This document shows, piece by piece, positions 25,900 to 35,331 of a DNA stretch of 64,000 nt. The notes beneath the pieces are model-generated. The model ran no database searches, was not told the origin of the DNA, and was given only the letters and a program-made list of their open reading frames with translations. The first letter of the stretch is position 1; every line of letters starts with the position of its first letter. Source of the DNA: an uncultured Collinsella sp. (GTDB taxonomy: Bacteria > Actinomycetota > Coriobacteriia > Coriobacteriales > Coriobacteriaceae); NCBI GenBank assembly GCA_900542905.1, contig UQPF01000006.1:62001-126000 (forward strand), given 5' to 3'. The translations under genes were made by a program, and so were the position numbers.

Positions 25900-26349
25900 C
25901 TACTTCTCGCCCTCCAGCAGTCCCACGATGCGGTCGATGTCGACGGCAAAGCGAGGCCTTCCCTCGCGCTCGTAGCGGTCGAGGTATGCCTGGCACTCGG
26001 AGACAATGCGCTTGGTGTTGCCATCGATGATGCGCTGGAGCGTCTCGTAGTAGGCCGAGCCCTCGGTCCTGAAGCGGCGCTGGTAGGCCTTGGTTATGGG
26101 GAACATCTTGATGTAGTGGATGCCGTGGCGGCAGCCGGGGCGCGTCGTGGGGCGGGGTGGCAACGCAAAGTACTGGTCTTTGGGCACGTTAGGGGCGATG
26201 TTGGAACGCAGCGGCACGGCGAAGTCCCTGCGCTTCCCGCGGAAACGCAGCCTCACCACCACGATGCAGGGGCGATTGTGCTTAAGCATGAGCTCGCGGT
26301 CGCCATCGACGAGGTCGAAGAAGTCCTGGGAGATGGATACGATCTTCAT
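25900..26349 (-). CDS. Probable ToxN/AbiQ-superfamily (TenpN-like) type III toxin
   Basis: A 149-residue protein. HNRPCIVVVRLRFRGKRRDFAVPLRSNIAP is the ToxN/AbiQ-like beta core (family: RP-x-hydrophobic ... Y-x-x-P-L-x-S). GIHYIKMFPITKAYQRRF and a C-terminal helix with repeated acidic and basic residues follow, as in the endoribonuclease toxins of type III systems. In those systems an RNA antitoxin with repeats lies directly upstream; here 26350-26460 is GC-rich and folds into stems but I see no clear tandem repeats. The gene has its own good context in the guaA island. A generic PemK-like RNase is the alternative. Confidence 0.5.
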   Translation of the reverse strand: MKIVSISQDFFDLVDGDRELMLKHNRPCIVVVRLRFRGKRRDFAVPLRSNIAPNVPKDQYFALPPRPTTRPGCRHGIHYIKMFPITKAYQRRFRTEGSAYYETLQRIIDGNTKRIVSECQAYLDRYEREGRPRFAVDIDRIVGLLEGEK

Positions 26350-26361
26350 CGGTTACGCCCC

Positions 26362-26456
26362 CTTCATACGAAGCGGGGCCCGCATCGCTGCAGGCCCCTA
26401 CAGGTGGGCGATATTCTACGCCTTGCGGCACCCCGTCGCCCACGGAGGTTAAACGT
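26362..26456 (-). ncRNA. Structured leader upstream of the ToxN-like gene (candidate RNA antitoxin)
   Basis: On the minus strand GTGGGCGA pairs perfectly with TCGCCCAC across about 24 bases, followed by GGGGCC ... GGCCCC, ending some 25 bases before the toxin start. Position and structure suit a type III antitoxin RNA, but the hallmark tandem repeats are not visible, so this is only a candidate. Confidence 0.3.
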
Positions 26457-26614
26457 ACACGTAAGCCGTACTCTGAAAGCCGCGGCTTCCGGCAAGTAGT
26501 TTATACCACGAAAGGTCGCTTTCGATGCGCCTAGCTCGCAAAATAACACTCGCCGGGCCGTCACCCCTGGCCGTTACCCTCCAATCTTCATTGGAGTCAG
26601 CAGGTCAATTCATA

Positions 26615-26665
26615 TAGTTATGGGGGTTTATCCTAAAGGGAATCAAATTTATACCCCCATAACTA
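26615..26665. repeat. 13-bp perfect inverted repeat next to guaA
   Basis: TAGTTATGGGGGT (26615-26627) pairs with ACCCCCATAACTA (26653-26665). The spacer is 25 bases. There is no T-run, so terminator function is unclear. One arm (AGTTATGGGGGT) occurs again at 23879-23890, beside the inner att-like site. Confidence 0.75.
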
Positions 26666-26674
26666 AGAAATTTT

Positions 26675-28273
26675 CTATTCCCACTCAATCGTCGCGGGCG
26701 GCTTGGACGTAATGTCGTAACACACGCGGTTTGCACCGGGAACCTCGGCCACGATGCGGCCGGAGATGCGGGCCAGCACGTCGTAGGGTAGCTTGGCCCA
26801 GTCGGCGGTCATGGCATCGCTGGACTCGACGGCACGCAAGATGATCGGGCGCTGGTAGGTGCGCTCGTCGCCCATAACGCCAACGGACTTGATGTCAGGC
26901 AGGACCGCGAAATACTGCCAGCAGCTGTGCTCGGAGTTGCGCTCGCCGGTCTGCTCAAACAGACGCTGGTTGTAGGCGTCGAGCTCCTCGCGCACGATGG
27001 CATCGGCGTTCTTGAGGATCTCGAGCTTCTCCTTGTCGACCGCGCCGATGATACGGATAGCAAGACCCGGGCCCGGGAAGGGCTGACGGAACACGATGTG
27101 ACCCGGCAGGCCCAGCGCCAGACCAAGCGCGCGGACCTCGTCCTTAAAGAAGTGGTCGAGCGGCTCAATGAGGTCGAAGTGCACGCCCTCGGGGAACGGG
27201 ATCAGGTTGTGATGGCTCTTGATGGTGGCCGTCTTGCCGCCCGTCTTGCGAGCGCCGGACTCGATGATGTCGGGGTAGATGGTGCCCTGAGCCAGGTACT
27301 TGACCGGCTTGCCGTCGGTCTCGAGCTGCTGCGCCACGGCGAAGAACTCTTTCCAGAACTGCGTACCGATGATACGGCGCTTCTCCTCGGGCTCGGTCAC
27401 GCCGGCCAGAAGCTCGGCGTAGCGGTCCTCGGCATGAACGTGGATAAAGTCGACGTCAAATTGCTTGGTGAAGACCTCCTCCACCTGCTCGGGCTCGCCC
27501 TTGCGCAGCAGGCCGTGGTTGATGAACACGCAGGTCATCTGCTTGCCCACGGCGCGGGCGCCCAGCGCAGCCACGACGGAGGAGTCGACGCCGCCGGACA
27601 GGGCCAGAATCACGCGGTCGTCGCCGACCTTCTCGCGGAACTCAGCCGTCATGGTCTCGACCAGGTTGTCCATGCTCCAGTTGGGCTCCAGGCCGCAGAT
27701 CTCAAACAGGAAGTTGCTCAGCAGCTGCTGGCCATACTCGGAGTGCTTGACCTCGGGGTGGAACTGCGTGGTGAAAATCTTGCGCTCAACGCACTCCATG
27801 GCGGCAACCGGGCATACGTCGGTGCTGGCGGTAACGGTAAAGCCCTCGGGCACCTCGGACACGGCGTCGCGGTGGCTCATCCACACGGTCTGCTCCATGG
27901 GCGTGGAGTTAAAGAGCTTGGCGCCTGCCGTGCGCGTGATGGTGGCGCGGCCATACTCGCCCACCTCGGAGTGGCCGACCTTGCCACCGAGCGTCACGGC
28001 CGTGATCTGATGACCGTAGCAGAAGCCCAGGACGGGAAGGCCCAGGTCAAAGATGGCGGGGTCGATGGACGGAGCGTCCTCGGCATACACAGAAGCCGGG
28101 CCGCCGGAAAGGATGAGCGCAGAGGCGTTCATCTCGCGAATCTCGTCGGCCGAGATGTCGCAGGGGACAATCTCGGAATACACGTTGAGGTCGCGGACGC
28201 GACGGGCAATGAGCTGACCGTACTGCGCACCAAAGTCGAGTACGAGGACCTTTGCGGAAGCCTTTTGATCCAT
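26675..28273 (-). CDS. guaA: GMP synthase (glutamine-hydrolysing)
   Basis: A 532-residue enzyme converting XMP to GMP with glutamine and ATP. ATG 28273 (GAGGGGGA upstream) is chosen; the longer frame adds an unlikely N-terminus. The class I amidotransferase domain has the nucleophile Cys85 in GFCYGHQ and the HPE triad end (TQFHPEV). The ATP-pyrophosphatase has the P-loop SGGVDSS, and the C-terminal dimerisation domain ends CYDITSKPPATIEWE. The last codons are duplicated downstream at 23928 and 23388, marking the gene's 3' end as an integration site. A truncated island lies immediately downstream. Confidence 0.98.
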   Translation of the reverse strand: MDQKASAKVLVLDFGAQYGQLIARRVRDLNVYSEIVPCDISADEIREMNASALILSGGPASVYAEDAPSIDPAIFDLGLPVLGFCYGHQITAVTLGGKVGHSEVGEYGRATITRTAGAKLFNSTPMEQTVWMSHRDAVSEVPEGFTVTASTDVCPVAAMECVERKIFTTQFHPEVKHSEYGQQLLSNFLFEICGLEPNWSMDNLVETMTAEFREKVGDDRVILALSGGVDSSVVAALGARAVGKQMTCVFINHGLLRKGEPEQVEEVFTKQFDVDFIHVHAEDRYAELLAGVTEPEEKRRIIGTQFWKEFFAVAQQLETDGKPVKYLAQGTIYPDIIESGARKTGGKTATIKSHHNLIPFPEGVHFDLIEPLDHFFKDEVRALGLALGLPGHIVFRQPFPGPGLAIRIIGAVDKEKLEILKNADAIVREELDAYNQRLFEQTGERNSEHSCWQYFAVLPDIKSVGVMGDERTYQRPIILRAVESSDAMTADWAKLPYDVLARISGRIVAEVPGANRVCYDITSKPPATIEWE

Positions 28274-28540
28274 GGTTCCCCCTCTTGTTGGCGGGGAGCC
28301 AGTGCCCACCCGCGCGAATAAACGAAAATAGCCTTCATAGTGTACACGTTATATGGGGTTTCTCGTCCCTCGCAGCCATCAGCGCACGGCAAACGCACGA
28401 CCTGGACCCCTATTTGACGGCAATTGAAGTGTTACCAAACGTTACGGATGATGTAATACGTTTGAACATTGGACGCCCTGTGCCACAATACTGCCGAACG
28501 ACTCCGCCTCTGCGGCGGCAAATACGATAGGAATACCAGC

Positions 28541-29554
28541 ATGAAGCGCATCCTTCTCATCGCCACGGGCGGCACCATCGCATCGACCGAGGACGGCAAC
28601 GGCCTCTCCCCCGCCCTGACCGGTGAGGAGCTCGCCCAGAGCGTCCCCGAGATCTCGGGCCTCTGCGAGCTCGACGTCGTGCAGCCCATGAACATCGACA
28701 GCACCAACATGCGACCCAGCGACTGGATGCGCATCCGCGACGTCATTGTCGAGGGTTATGCCGACCACGACGGCTTCGTGGTTCTGCACGGCACCGACAC
28801 CATGAGCTACACGGCCGCGGCGCTCTCCTACTTGATCCAGGACAGCCCTAAGCCCATCGTGCTCACCGGTTCGCAAAAGCCCATGGGCAACCCCTTTACC
28901 GATGCCAAGCTCAACCTGTACCAGAGCCTGCTCTATGCGCTCGACGAGCACTCGCACGACGTCTCGATCGTGTTTGGCGGCGTCGCCATTGCCGGCACGC
29001 GCGCCCGCAAGCAGCGCACCATGAGCTTTAACGCGTTCATTAGCGTAAACTATCCGCCCATTGCCTATATCCGCAACGACCGCATCGTGCGCAATGGGCT
29101 TCACGGCACGCATCAGGGCGAAAACCCGGTGCGTTTCTACGACAGCATCGATCCGCGCGTATTTGTACTCAAGCTTACGCCCGGCGTAAACCCGGGCATC
29201 CTCGACGCCCTTGCCGATAGCTACGATGCTGTAATCCTTGAGACCTTTGGCATTGGCGGTATCCCCGAGTTTGGTGAGTCGGGCGAGTCGTTCCAAGAGG
29301 CTATTTTCCGCTGGGTCGATTCGGGCCGCACTGTCGTTATGACCACGCAGGTCCCCGAAGAGGGCCTCGATCTGGGCGTTTACGAGGTCGGCCGTGCTTA
29401 CGCCGATTATCCGGGCATTCTGCGCGGCGACGACATGACCACCGAGACGCTCGTGGCCAAAACCATGTGGGCACTCGGCCAGTCACGCGATGCCGCCGAA
29501 ATCCAGCGCCTGTTCTACAGCCATGTCAACCACGACCGCATCCCGATGGCGTAA
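28541..29554 (+). CDS. ansA: Type I (cytoplasmic) L-asparaginase
   Basis: A 337-residue enzyme hydrolysing asparagine to aspartate and ammonia. ATG 28541 begins MKRILLIATGGTIASTEDGNGL with the first catalytic threonine in TGGTIA. The second active-site motif HGTDTMSYTA is at about 84-93, and the later GSQKPMGNPFTDAKLNL is typical of the short AnsA type. No signal peptide, so it is cytoplasmic. Divergent from guaA. Confidence 0.93.
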   Translation: MKRILLIATGGTIASTEDGNGLSPALTGEELAQSVPEISGLCELDVVQPMNIDSTNMRPSDWMRIRDVIVEGYADHDGFVVLHGTDTMSYTAAALSYLIQDSPKPIVLTGSQKPMGNPFTDAKLNLYQSLLYALDEHSHDVSIVFGGVAIAGTRARKQRTMSFNAFISVNYPPIAYIRNDRIVRNGLHGTHQGENPVRFYDSIDPRVFVLKLTPGVNPGILDALADSYDAVILETFGIGGIPEFGESGESFQEAIFRWVDSGRTVVMTTQVPEEGLDLGVYEVGRAYADYPGILRGDDMTTETLVAKTMWALGQSRDAAEIQRLFYSHVNHDRIPMA

Positions 29555-29576
29555 TTCAGTTGTCGACGGGTATCCC

Positions 29577-29795
29577 CTATTCGATACCCTCGAGAAGCTC
29601 TGACACCGTCATGCCGAGTGCGGGTGCGATCTTAAATAGAACCTTGAGCGTGAAATTTGCCGTCCCATCTTCGATTCGGTCGAGGTAGGGTCGGCTGATT
29701 CCTGTCGCCACACAAAAATCAACCTTGGAGATACCAAGGTCCCTGCGTGTCTCTTCGACCCGCCTGCCAAGAATCTGTTTCGCACGTTCGTCCAT
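29577..29795 (-). CDS. Small XRE-family regulator (72 aa)
   Basis: Helix-turn-helix protein: RRDLGISKVDFCVATGISRPYLDRIEDGTANFTLKVLFKIAPALGMTVSELLEG. The central CVATGIS..YLDRIE pattern is normal for this group. It is divergent from a hypothetical gene, and a 24-bp perfect palindrome in the shared intergenic region is its probable operator. No toxin partner is evident next to it. Confidence 0.85.
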   Translation of the reverse strand: MDERAKQILGRRVEETRRDLGISKVDFCVATGISRPYLDRIEDGTANFTLKVLFKIAPALGMTVSELLEGIE

Positions 29796-29824
29796 GCAGC
29801 CGAGTTTGAAATGGAGCCGAACAT

Positions 29825-29848
29825 AAACGTAAACTATAGTTTACGTTT
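29825..29848. promoter_or_regulatory. Perfect 24-bp palindromic operator
   Basis: The half-site AAACGTAAACTA is followed by its exact reverse complement. It lies between the divergent XRE gene (start 29795) and the gene starting at 29872. Confidence 0.8.
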
Positions 29849-29871
29849 TGCCGAATACACAGGAGTTTTCT

Positions 29872-30261
29872 ATGTCGGGTTCTTCGGTCCGCATGTACCG
29901 AGCCACGCTTCGCACAAACAGCGCGCCGCCCAAGCTCGTCGTCGTTGAAGCTGAATGCCTTTCGCCCGATGAGCGCACAGCATTTGCATTGCTATCAAGT
30001 CGCGTCGCCACCGTTCTGGCCCCTTGCCCGGCGCAAGGTGAACTTGCCATCCAATGCCAAGCGCACAGCTGCTCGCTCAAGCAGGCTGCCGTAATCGCAA
30101 CCAGCCAACGAGGTCTGCCCCTTCTCCTGGAAGCCGGTATCGCACTTGCCCTTCGCGGCGCCGGATACGAAAACGAGGCCGCCGCCGACATGGTCTTTAA
30201 ACCACGATCGAGCGGCGGCCTCGCAGCAGCCATTGAATATGTGTGCAGGCTCGTTGCCTAA
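29872..30261 (+). CDS. Hypothetical protein (129 aa) under the XRE operator
   Basis: ATG 29872 follows AGGAG at good spacing; the longer frame to 29848 overlaps the operator and is rejected. The product is soluble, with LVVVEAECLSPDERTAFALLSSRVATVL, QCQAHSCSLKQAAVIATSQRG and a glycine-rich C-terminal helix GLAAAIEYVCRL. No family recognised. Divergence from an XRE gene across a palindrome suggests it is the regulated gene. Confidence 0.55.
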   Translation: MSGSSVRMYRATLRTNSAPPKLVVVEAECLSPDERTAFALLSSRVATVLAPCPAQGELAIQCQAHSCSLKQAAVIATSQRGLPLLLEAGIALALRGAGYENEAAADMVFKPRSSGGLAAAIEYVCRLVA

Positions 30262-30270
30262 AAGGACAAG

Positions 30271-30654
30271 CTAGAAACCAAAGCCAAAGCCCGTTCCAGT
30301 AATCGCCGAATACATAAAGTAGACGTTGATTACATTGAGGAACACGCCCGTGATGCAGCCGTTGCGCAGGTAGCGCTCGCACGCAAGACGTGCCATCACA
30401 GCGGAGTCCTCGTTGTTCTTTGCCTGGCGTCCCGCCGTAAAGTACGTCGCCACGCTCAGCAGCAGGTTGAGCACCGGCAGTGCCAGCAGCTCGTAGCTCT
30501 TACCCCAGCGCGTCACCTCGCCGGCTGCGTTAAACTTCGTTGCCACCTCGGGGCCAATGTTGGGGATCACAAACGCTGCAACCACCAGCGGAATCACCGC
30601 AAGTACGAGCAGCGCAATACCCATGTAGCCAGCTTTTTTGCCATATTTAAACAT
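30271..30654 (-). CDS. DUF1648-domain membrane protein
   Basis: A 127-residue protein with three hydrophobic helices. The first helix is followed by IPNIGPEVATKFNAAGEVTRWGKSYELLALP, which is the DUF1648 signature (P-x-x-I-x-x-H/K-F-N-A-x-G-x-x-x-x-W-G). A glycine/phenylalanine-rich tail (GTGFGFGF) ends it. DUF1648 proteins are found in SdpI-type immunity proteins, but the full SdpI layout is absent here. It follows ychF by 12 bases on the same strand and may be co-transcribed. Confidence 0.85.
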   Translation of the reverse strand: MFKYGKKAGYMGIALLVLAVIPLVVAAFVIPNIGPEVATKFNAAGEVTRWGKSYELLALPVLNLLLSVATYFTAGRQAKNNEDSAVMARLACERYLRNGCITGVFLNVINVYFMYSAITGTGFGFGF

Positions 30655-30665
30655 ATGCGTCGTCC

Positions 30666-31742
<1,077 letters not shown>

Positions 31743-31785
31743 GACAGCTCCTTTTGGTACAGGTACTTCAAACTTCATAAGTATA

Positions 31786-31829
31786 GCGCCGCCGCAGCAT
31801 CCGGGCGAATCCGGACACCGCGGCGGCGC
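31786..31829 (-). repeat. Strong hairpin between the GH4 gene and ychF
   Basis: GCGCCGCCGC (31786-31795) pairs exactly with GCGGCGGCGC (31820-31829), with CCGG/CCGG inside the loop. It lies 41 bases past the GH4 stop on the minus strand, and no T-run follows, so it is at best a weak terminator or an RNA-stabilising stem. Confidence 0.5.
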
Positions 31830-31869
31830 AAATGAAGCAGAGATGCGTGAGAGTTCGGGACAGCAGTCC

Positions 31870-33213
31870 TTACTTAAGCTCGGGCCAGAAATCCTTGTTG
31901 GCCTCGATGAGCTCGTCCAGGATCTGCTTGGCAACGCTCGCCGAAGGAATGGTCTTGGAGAGCGTGAGTGCCTGCCAGAGCTTCTGGTAGCTGCCTTCGA
32001 CCCAAGCCTGGACAACGAGCTTCTCGACGGAAACCTGCTGCTCCATCAGGCCCTTCTGGAACTGCGGGATCGGGCCCTGGCAGATCTTCTCAAAGCCGTT
32101 GGAGCCAACGATGCAAGGCACCTCGACCATGGCCGTCGGGTCGAAGTTGGGCACAGCGCCATCGTTGGGGACAATCAGCAGGAAGCGCTCGAGCGTGTTC
32201 TCGGCCAGCGCGCAGGCAAGGTCGACGATGTAGTTGGCGTGTACGTCGGGCTCAAAGCCGCCGTCCTTGGCAGTACCCTTGGCGATGATGTCGCGGCAAG
32301 CGCCAAAGACCTTCTTCTCGCGGCCGTCCATAACCTCATTGGCGCGAGTGTAGTTGGGGTCAGACGTCTCGACAACATAGTCCGGGTACAGGTAGTACTT
32401 GAGGTAGGTGTTGGGAATCGTCTCGGGATCGACAGCATAGACATCCTTGGCCTTGCCGAAGGTGTGAATCCAGCTCTCCTCGACGTGCTGCTCCTTACCG
32501 GCCTCGTGCTCAATGCCGTCCAAGTAGCCGTTCTTTGCCATGTGCTCCTTGATCTGCGGCATGAGGTCGTTACCCTCCTTGTCGTAGATCTTGCTCCACC
32601 AACCAAAGTGGTTGAGGCCGTAGTAGCTGTACTGCAGCTCGCGACGATCCTTGATGCCGCACATACGGCTCATCTTATCCATGAGGTCGATCGGCATGTC
32701 GCAGATGTTGATGATGCGGCTGTTGGGGCGCAGCACGCGGCAAGCCTCTGCGACAATAGCCGCGGGGTTGGAGTAGTTGAGCATCCAGGCGTTGGGGCTG
32801 TACTTCTCCATGTAGTCCAGGATCTCGATGACACCGCCGATGGAGCGCATACCGTAGGCGATGCCGCCAGCGCCGCAGGTCTCCTGACCAACGCAGCCGT
32901 ACTTGAGGGGGATCTTCTCGTCGAGCTCGCGCATAGCGTAGAGACCCACGCGGATGTGAGCAAGGACGAAGTCAGTACCGGTAAAAGCGGTTTCGGGGTC
33001 GGTGGTGTAGTTGAACTCAACCTCGGGAGCGTTCTCGTGGAAGTAGATCTCGCACGCCTTGGCAACGATCTCCTGGCGCTCGGCGTTGTTGTCGTAGAAG
33101 GTCACCTTGTTGACCGGGAAGCGGTCGCGCTCCTCAAGCAGCATCAGGGCGATGCCCGGGGTGAAGGTAGAGCCACCGCCGGCAATGGTCACGGCATAGT
33201 TTTTCTTGGACAT
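31870..33213 (-). CDS. 6-phospho-alpha-glucosidase, glycoside hydrolase family 4
   Basis: A 447-residue NAD- and metal-dependent enzyme that splits phosphorylated disaccharides (maltose-6-P and isomers) brought in by a PTS. The NAD fold starts AGGGSTFTPG at 11-20. Metal-ligand motif CDMP at 171-174 marks the alpha-specific GlvA/AglB/SimA group (the beta group has CNVP). NHFGW at about 201-205 supplies another ligand. Start ATG 33213 follows GAGGA. It is 150 bases downstream of the PTS gene, separated by a hairpin. Confidence 0.93.
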   Translation of the reverse strand: MSKKNYAVTIAGGGSTFTPGIALMLLEERDRFPVNKVTFYDNNAERQEIVAKACEIYFHENAPEVEFNYTTDPETAFTGTDFVLAHIRVGLYAMRELDEKIPLKYGCVGQETCGAGGIAYGMRSIGGVIEILDYMEKYSPNAWMLNYSNPAAIVAEACRVLRPNSRIINICDMPIDLMDKMSRMCGIKDRRELQYSYYGLNHFGWWSKIYDKEGNDLMPQIKEHMAKNGYLDGIEHEAGKEQHVEESWIHTFGKAKDVYAVDPETIPNTYLKYYLYPDYVVETSDPNYTRANEVMDGREKKVFGACRDIIAKGTAKDGGFEPDVHANYIVDLACALAENTLERFLLIVPNDGAVPNFDPTAMVEVPCIVGSNGFEKICQGPIPQFQKGLMEQQVSVEKLVVQAWVEGSYQKLWQALTLSKTIPSASVAKQILDELIEANKDFWPELK

Positions 33214-33309
33214 GATGTCCTCCTCATTCTGGCCGCTTGCTCAATCCATCCCCGTACGCGGCCTGCACGGTTTGGAATTGTTACCTAGAAGTGGATTTTT
33301 TATCTCTAG

Positions 33310-33348
33310 AATCGGCCTTGCGGTGCATACCGGCTCGCAAGGCCGATT
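33310..33348 (-). repeat. Intercistronic hairpin between PTS and GH4 genes
   Basis: Minus strand AATCGGCCTTGCG pairs with CGCAAGGCCGATT over a 13-base loop. No T-run follows directly. Such stems often set differential expression of PTS and hydrolase within one operon. Confidence 0.55.
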
Positions 33349-33366
33349 GTTTCGATGGACGATGGT

Positions 33367-34974
33367 TTACAGAAGGCTCTCGAACTTCAGAAGGCTCTCG
33401 AACTTCTCGCGAACCTGCGGGACGGTAAGGCCGATGATGACCTGGATTGACTGACCTTGGACCACCAAGCCATGCGTACCGATCGCCTTGAAGGAAGCCT
33501 CGGGTGCAACGACGCTCTTGTCCTTGACGTTAACGCGCAGACGGGTAGCGCAGTTAGTTACATCGATGATGTTATCCGCGCCACCGAGTAGATCAAGGAT
33601 GTTCTCGGCAAGCACCAAGCGCTCATCATCTTTACTCTGGGCGACCGATTTGCCAGCAGCACCGCCCTGCTTTTGCTTGTAGTCGGCCTTGGACTTGAGC
33701 TCGACCTCAACATCGTCATCCTCGCGACCGGGGGTCTTAAAGTCGAACTTGACGATCAGGAAACGGAAGACCACGACCCAAAGAGCGGTAAAGCACAGAC
33801 CGACAAGGATGGAGATGGCGTACTGCAGACCATGTGCGGCCCAAAGGGGCAGCCAGTCCCACGAGAGCATCGAGATGATGCCGCCGTCGAAGATGCCCAC
33901 GACGCCAAGGAGGTTTTGAGCCATGCAGCCAAGCGCTCCGAGCACGCAGTGGACGACGAACAGGCCAGGCGCGATGAACAGGAAGGTGAAGTCAAGCGGC
34001 TCGGTAATACCGCAAAGCATAGCGGTAAGGGTGACCGGGATCAGCAGAGCCTTGACGCGCTGCTTGCGCTCGGGTTTGGCGGTCATATAAAACGCAATGG
34101 CGACGCCAAGCGAGCCGAAGACCTTAGTCCAACCAGGGCAGGTATAGGCAGCCCAGGGTGCGGCATCCTTAAGAGCAACGCTCGGATCGGCAGCCAGTTG
34201 GGGCAGGATGTTAGCCCAAGCGGCAAAGATGCCGCCATTGACCGCCGCGTTGTCGTAATAGAACGGCGTATAGATAAAGTGGTGAAGGCCTGTAGGAATC
34301 AGCACGCGCTCGAAGAAAGCAAAGACGCCAACGCCGAACGTACCGGCGGAAAGGATGAATCCCTGGAAGGCGGAGATAGCAGCCTGAACATGCGGCCACA
34401 CCAGGCAGGCGATAAGAGCGACCGGAACCATAACGAAGAAACCGATCATATAGATGAACACGGAGCCCGAGAACACGCCCAGCCACTCAGGAAGTTCGGT
34501 GTCGAAGAACTTGTTATGCAGCATCGTGGCGATACCAGAGATACTGAGCGCGCCCATGATGCCCATATCAAGCGTTTTGATGCTTGCGATAGTGGCAAGA
34601 CCAGTACCACTGCCCGCCTCGACAGAGTAGTCAACACCAAAGACAGGGCCCCACTGCCCCAAGATTGTGCTTACAAAGTAGTTGAAGGTAAGGTAGATGG
34701 CCAAAGCCTCCATGCAGCAGCGAGCGTTCTGCTTGTTCGCGAGCGAGATTGGCAACGCTACGCAAAACAGCAACGGCATCTGGTTAAAGAGCGTCCAACC
34801 ACCCTGGAGCAGCACATTCCAGCAATCAAACCAAAGATGGCCCGCAGTGGCCATCTCGCCAAAGATCGCCTCGGTGGTAAACAACGTACCCAGGCCGACG
34901 ACGATTCCGGAAAATGCGAAAAGAATTGCAGGCGTGTACATTGCACCGCCGAAACGTTGTATCTTTTGCATCAT
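33367..34974 (-). CDS. PTS alpha-glucoside-specific EIICB component
   Basis: A 535-residue protein. Tandem ATGs at 34974/34971 begin MMQKIQRFGGAMYTPAILFAFSGIVVGLG. The EIIC part has about ten helices and the substrate region AMLCGITEPLDFTFLFIAPG, as in glucose/maltose-class permeases. The EIIB part from about 455 has the phosphorylated cysteine in IIDVTNCATRLRV. EIIA is not fused and must come from elsewhere. It feeds the GH4 enzyme next to it. The C-terminus carries a perfect 18-base tandem duplication (KFESLL twice). Confidence 0.93.
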   Translation of the reverse strand: MMQKIQRFGGAMYTPAILFAFSGIVVGLGTLFTTEAIFGEMATAGHLWFDCWNVLLQGGWTLFNQMPLLFCVALPISLANKQNARCCMEALAIYLTFNYFVSTILGQWGPVFGVDYSVEAGSGTGLATIASIKTLDMGIMGALSISGIATMLHNKFFDTELPEWLGVFSGSVFIYMIGFFVMVPVALIACLVWPHVQAAISAFQGFILSAGTFGVGVFAFFERVLIPTGLHHFIYTPFYYDNAAVNGGIFAAWANILPQLAADPSVALKDAAPWAAYTCPGWTKVFGSLGVAIAFYMTAKPERKQRVKALLIPVTLTAMLCGITEPLDFTFLFIAPGLFVVHCVLGALGCMAQNLLGVVGIFDGGIISMLSWDWLPLWAAHGLQYAISILVGLCFTALWVVVFRFLIVKFDFKTPGREDDDVEVELKSKADYKQKQGGAAGKSVAQSKDDERLVLAENILDLLGGADNIIDVTNCATRLRVNVKDKSVVAPEASFKAIGTHGLVVQGQSIQVIIGLTVPQVREKFESLLKFESLL

Positions 34975-35119
34975 GACGGGGAATCCCCCTCTCTTCATTC
35001 GGAGCGACTGCGGTTTTGGCTTCACTCGAGACCGCAGACGCGCCGTTTGCGTGTACCTCGTGCAATAGGACGGGTGGGCCCGCTTCCCTGACTTCTTGCG
35101 CTTCTATTTTTATCATATC

Positions 35120-35135
35120 ACTTATCTAGACAAGT
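35120..35135. promoter_or_regulatory. GntR-type operator upstream of the PTS gene
   Basis: ACTTATCTAGACAAGT, a palindrome with one mismatched pair and the TCTAGA centre typical of HutC/TreR-like GntR regulators. Confidence 0.65.
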
Positions 35136-35250
35136 TAATACGGTTTCTATGTTCGGTCAGCGGTCGATTATTGGCCGTAAACGGTATAAGTCCAGTATTT
35201 TGCCTGCTAAATCTGACATAGCTGATGGCCGCAAATTATATTTCTTTTCA

Positions 35251-35285
35251 ACTTGTCTAGATGTGCTTGTCTATACCTGTAGACA
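35251..35285. promoter_or_regulatory. Two GntR-type operator half-sites before the zinc dehydrogenase gene
   Basis: ACTTGTCTAGATG (35251-35263) resembles the site at 35120. TGTCTA (35268-35273) and TAGACA (35280-35285) form a second dyad. They lie 50-80 bases before the dehydrogenase start, so the encoded GntR regulator likely controls both divergent genes. Confidence 0.6.
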
Positions 35286-35331
35286 TGCCTATACTTCAGT
35301 ACAATATTCACCGCCACGTTAAGGAGTCACC

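Noticed and set aside
26350..26460. Tandem-repeat RNA antitoxin like ToxI
   Set aside because: Stems are present but I could not find repeated units, so only a weak candidate is reported.
26927..28321. 464-codon open frame antisense to guaA
   Set aside because: Shadow frame of guaA with no motifs.
33673..35091. 472-codon open frame antisense to the PTS gene
   Set aside because: Shadow frame with charged, motif-free sequence.
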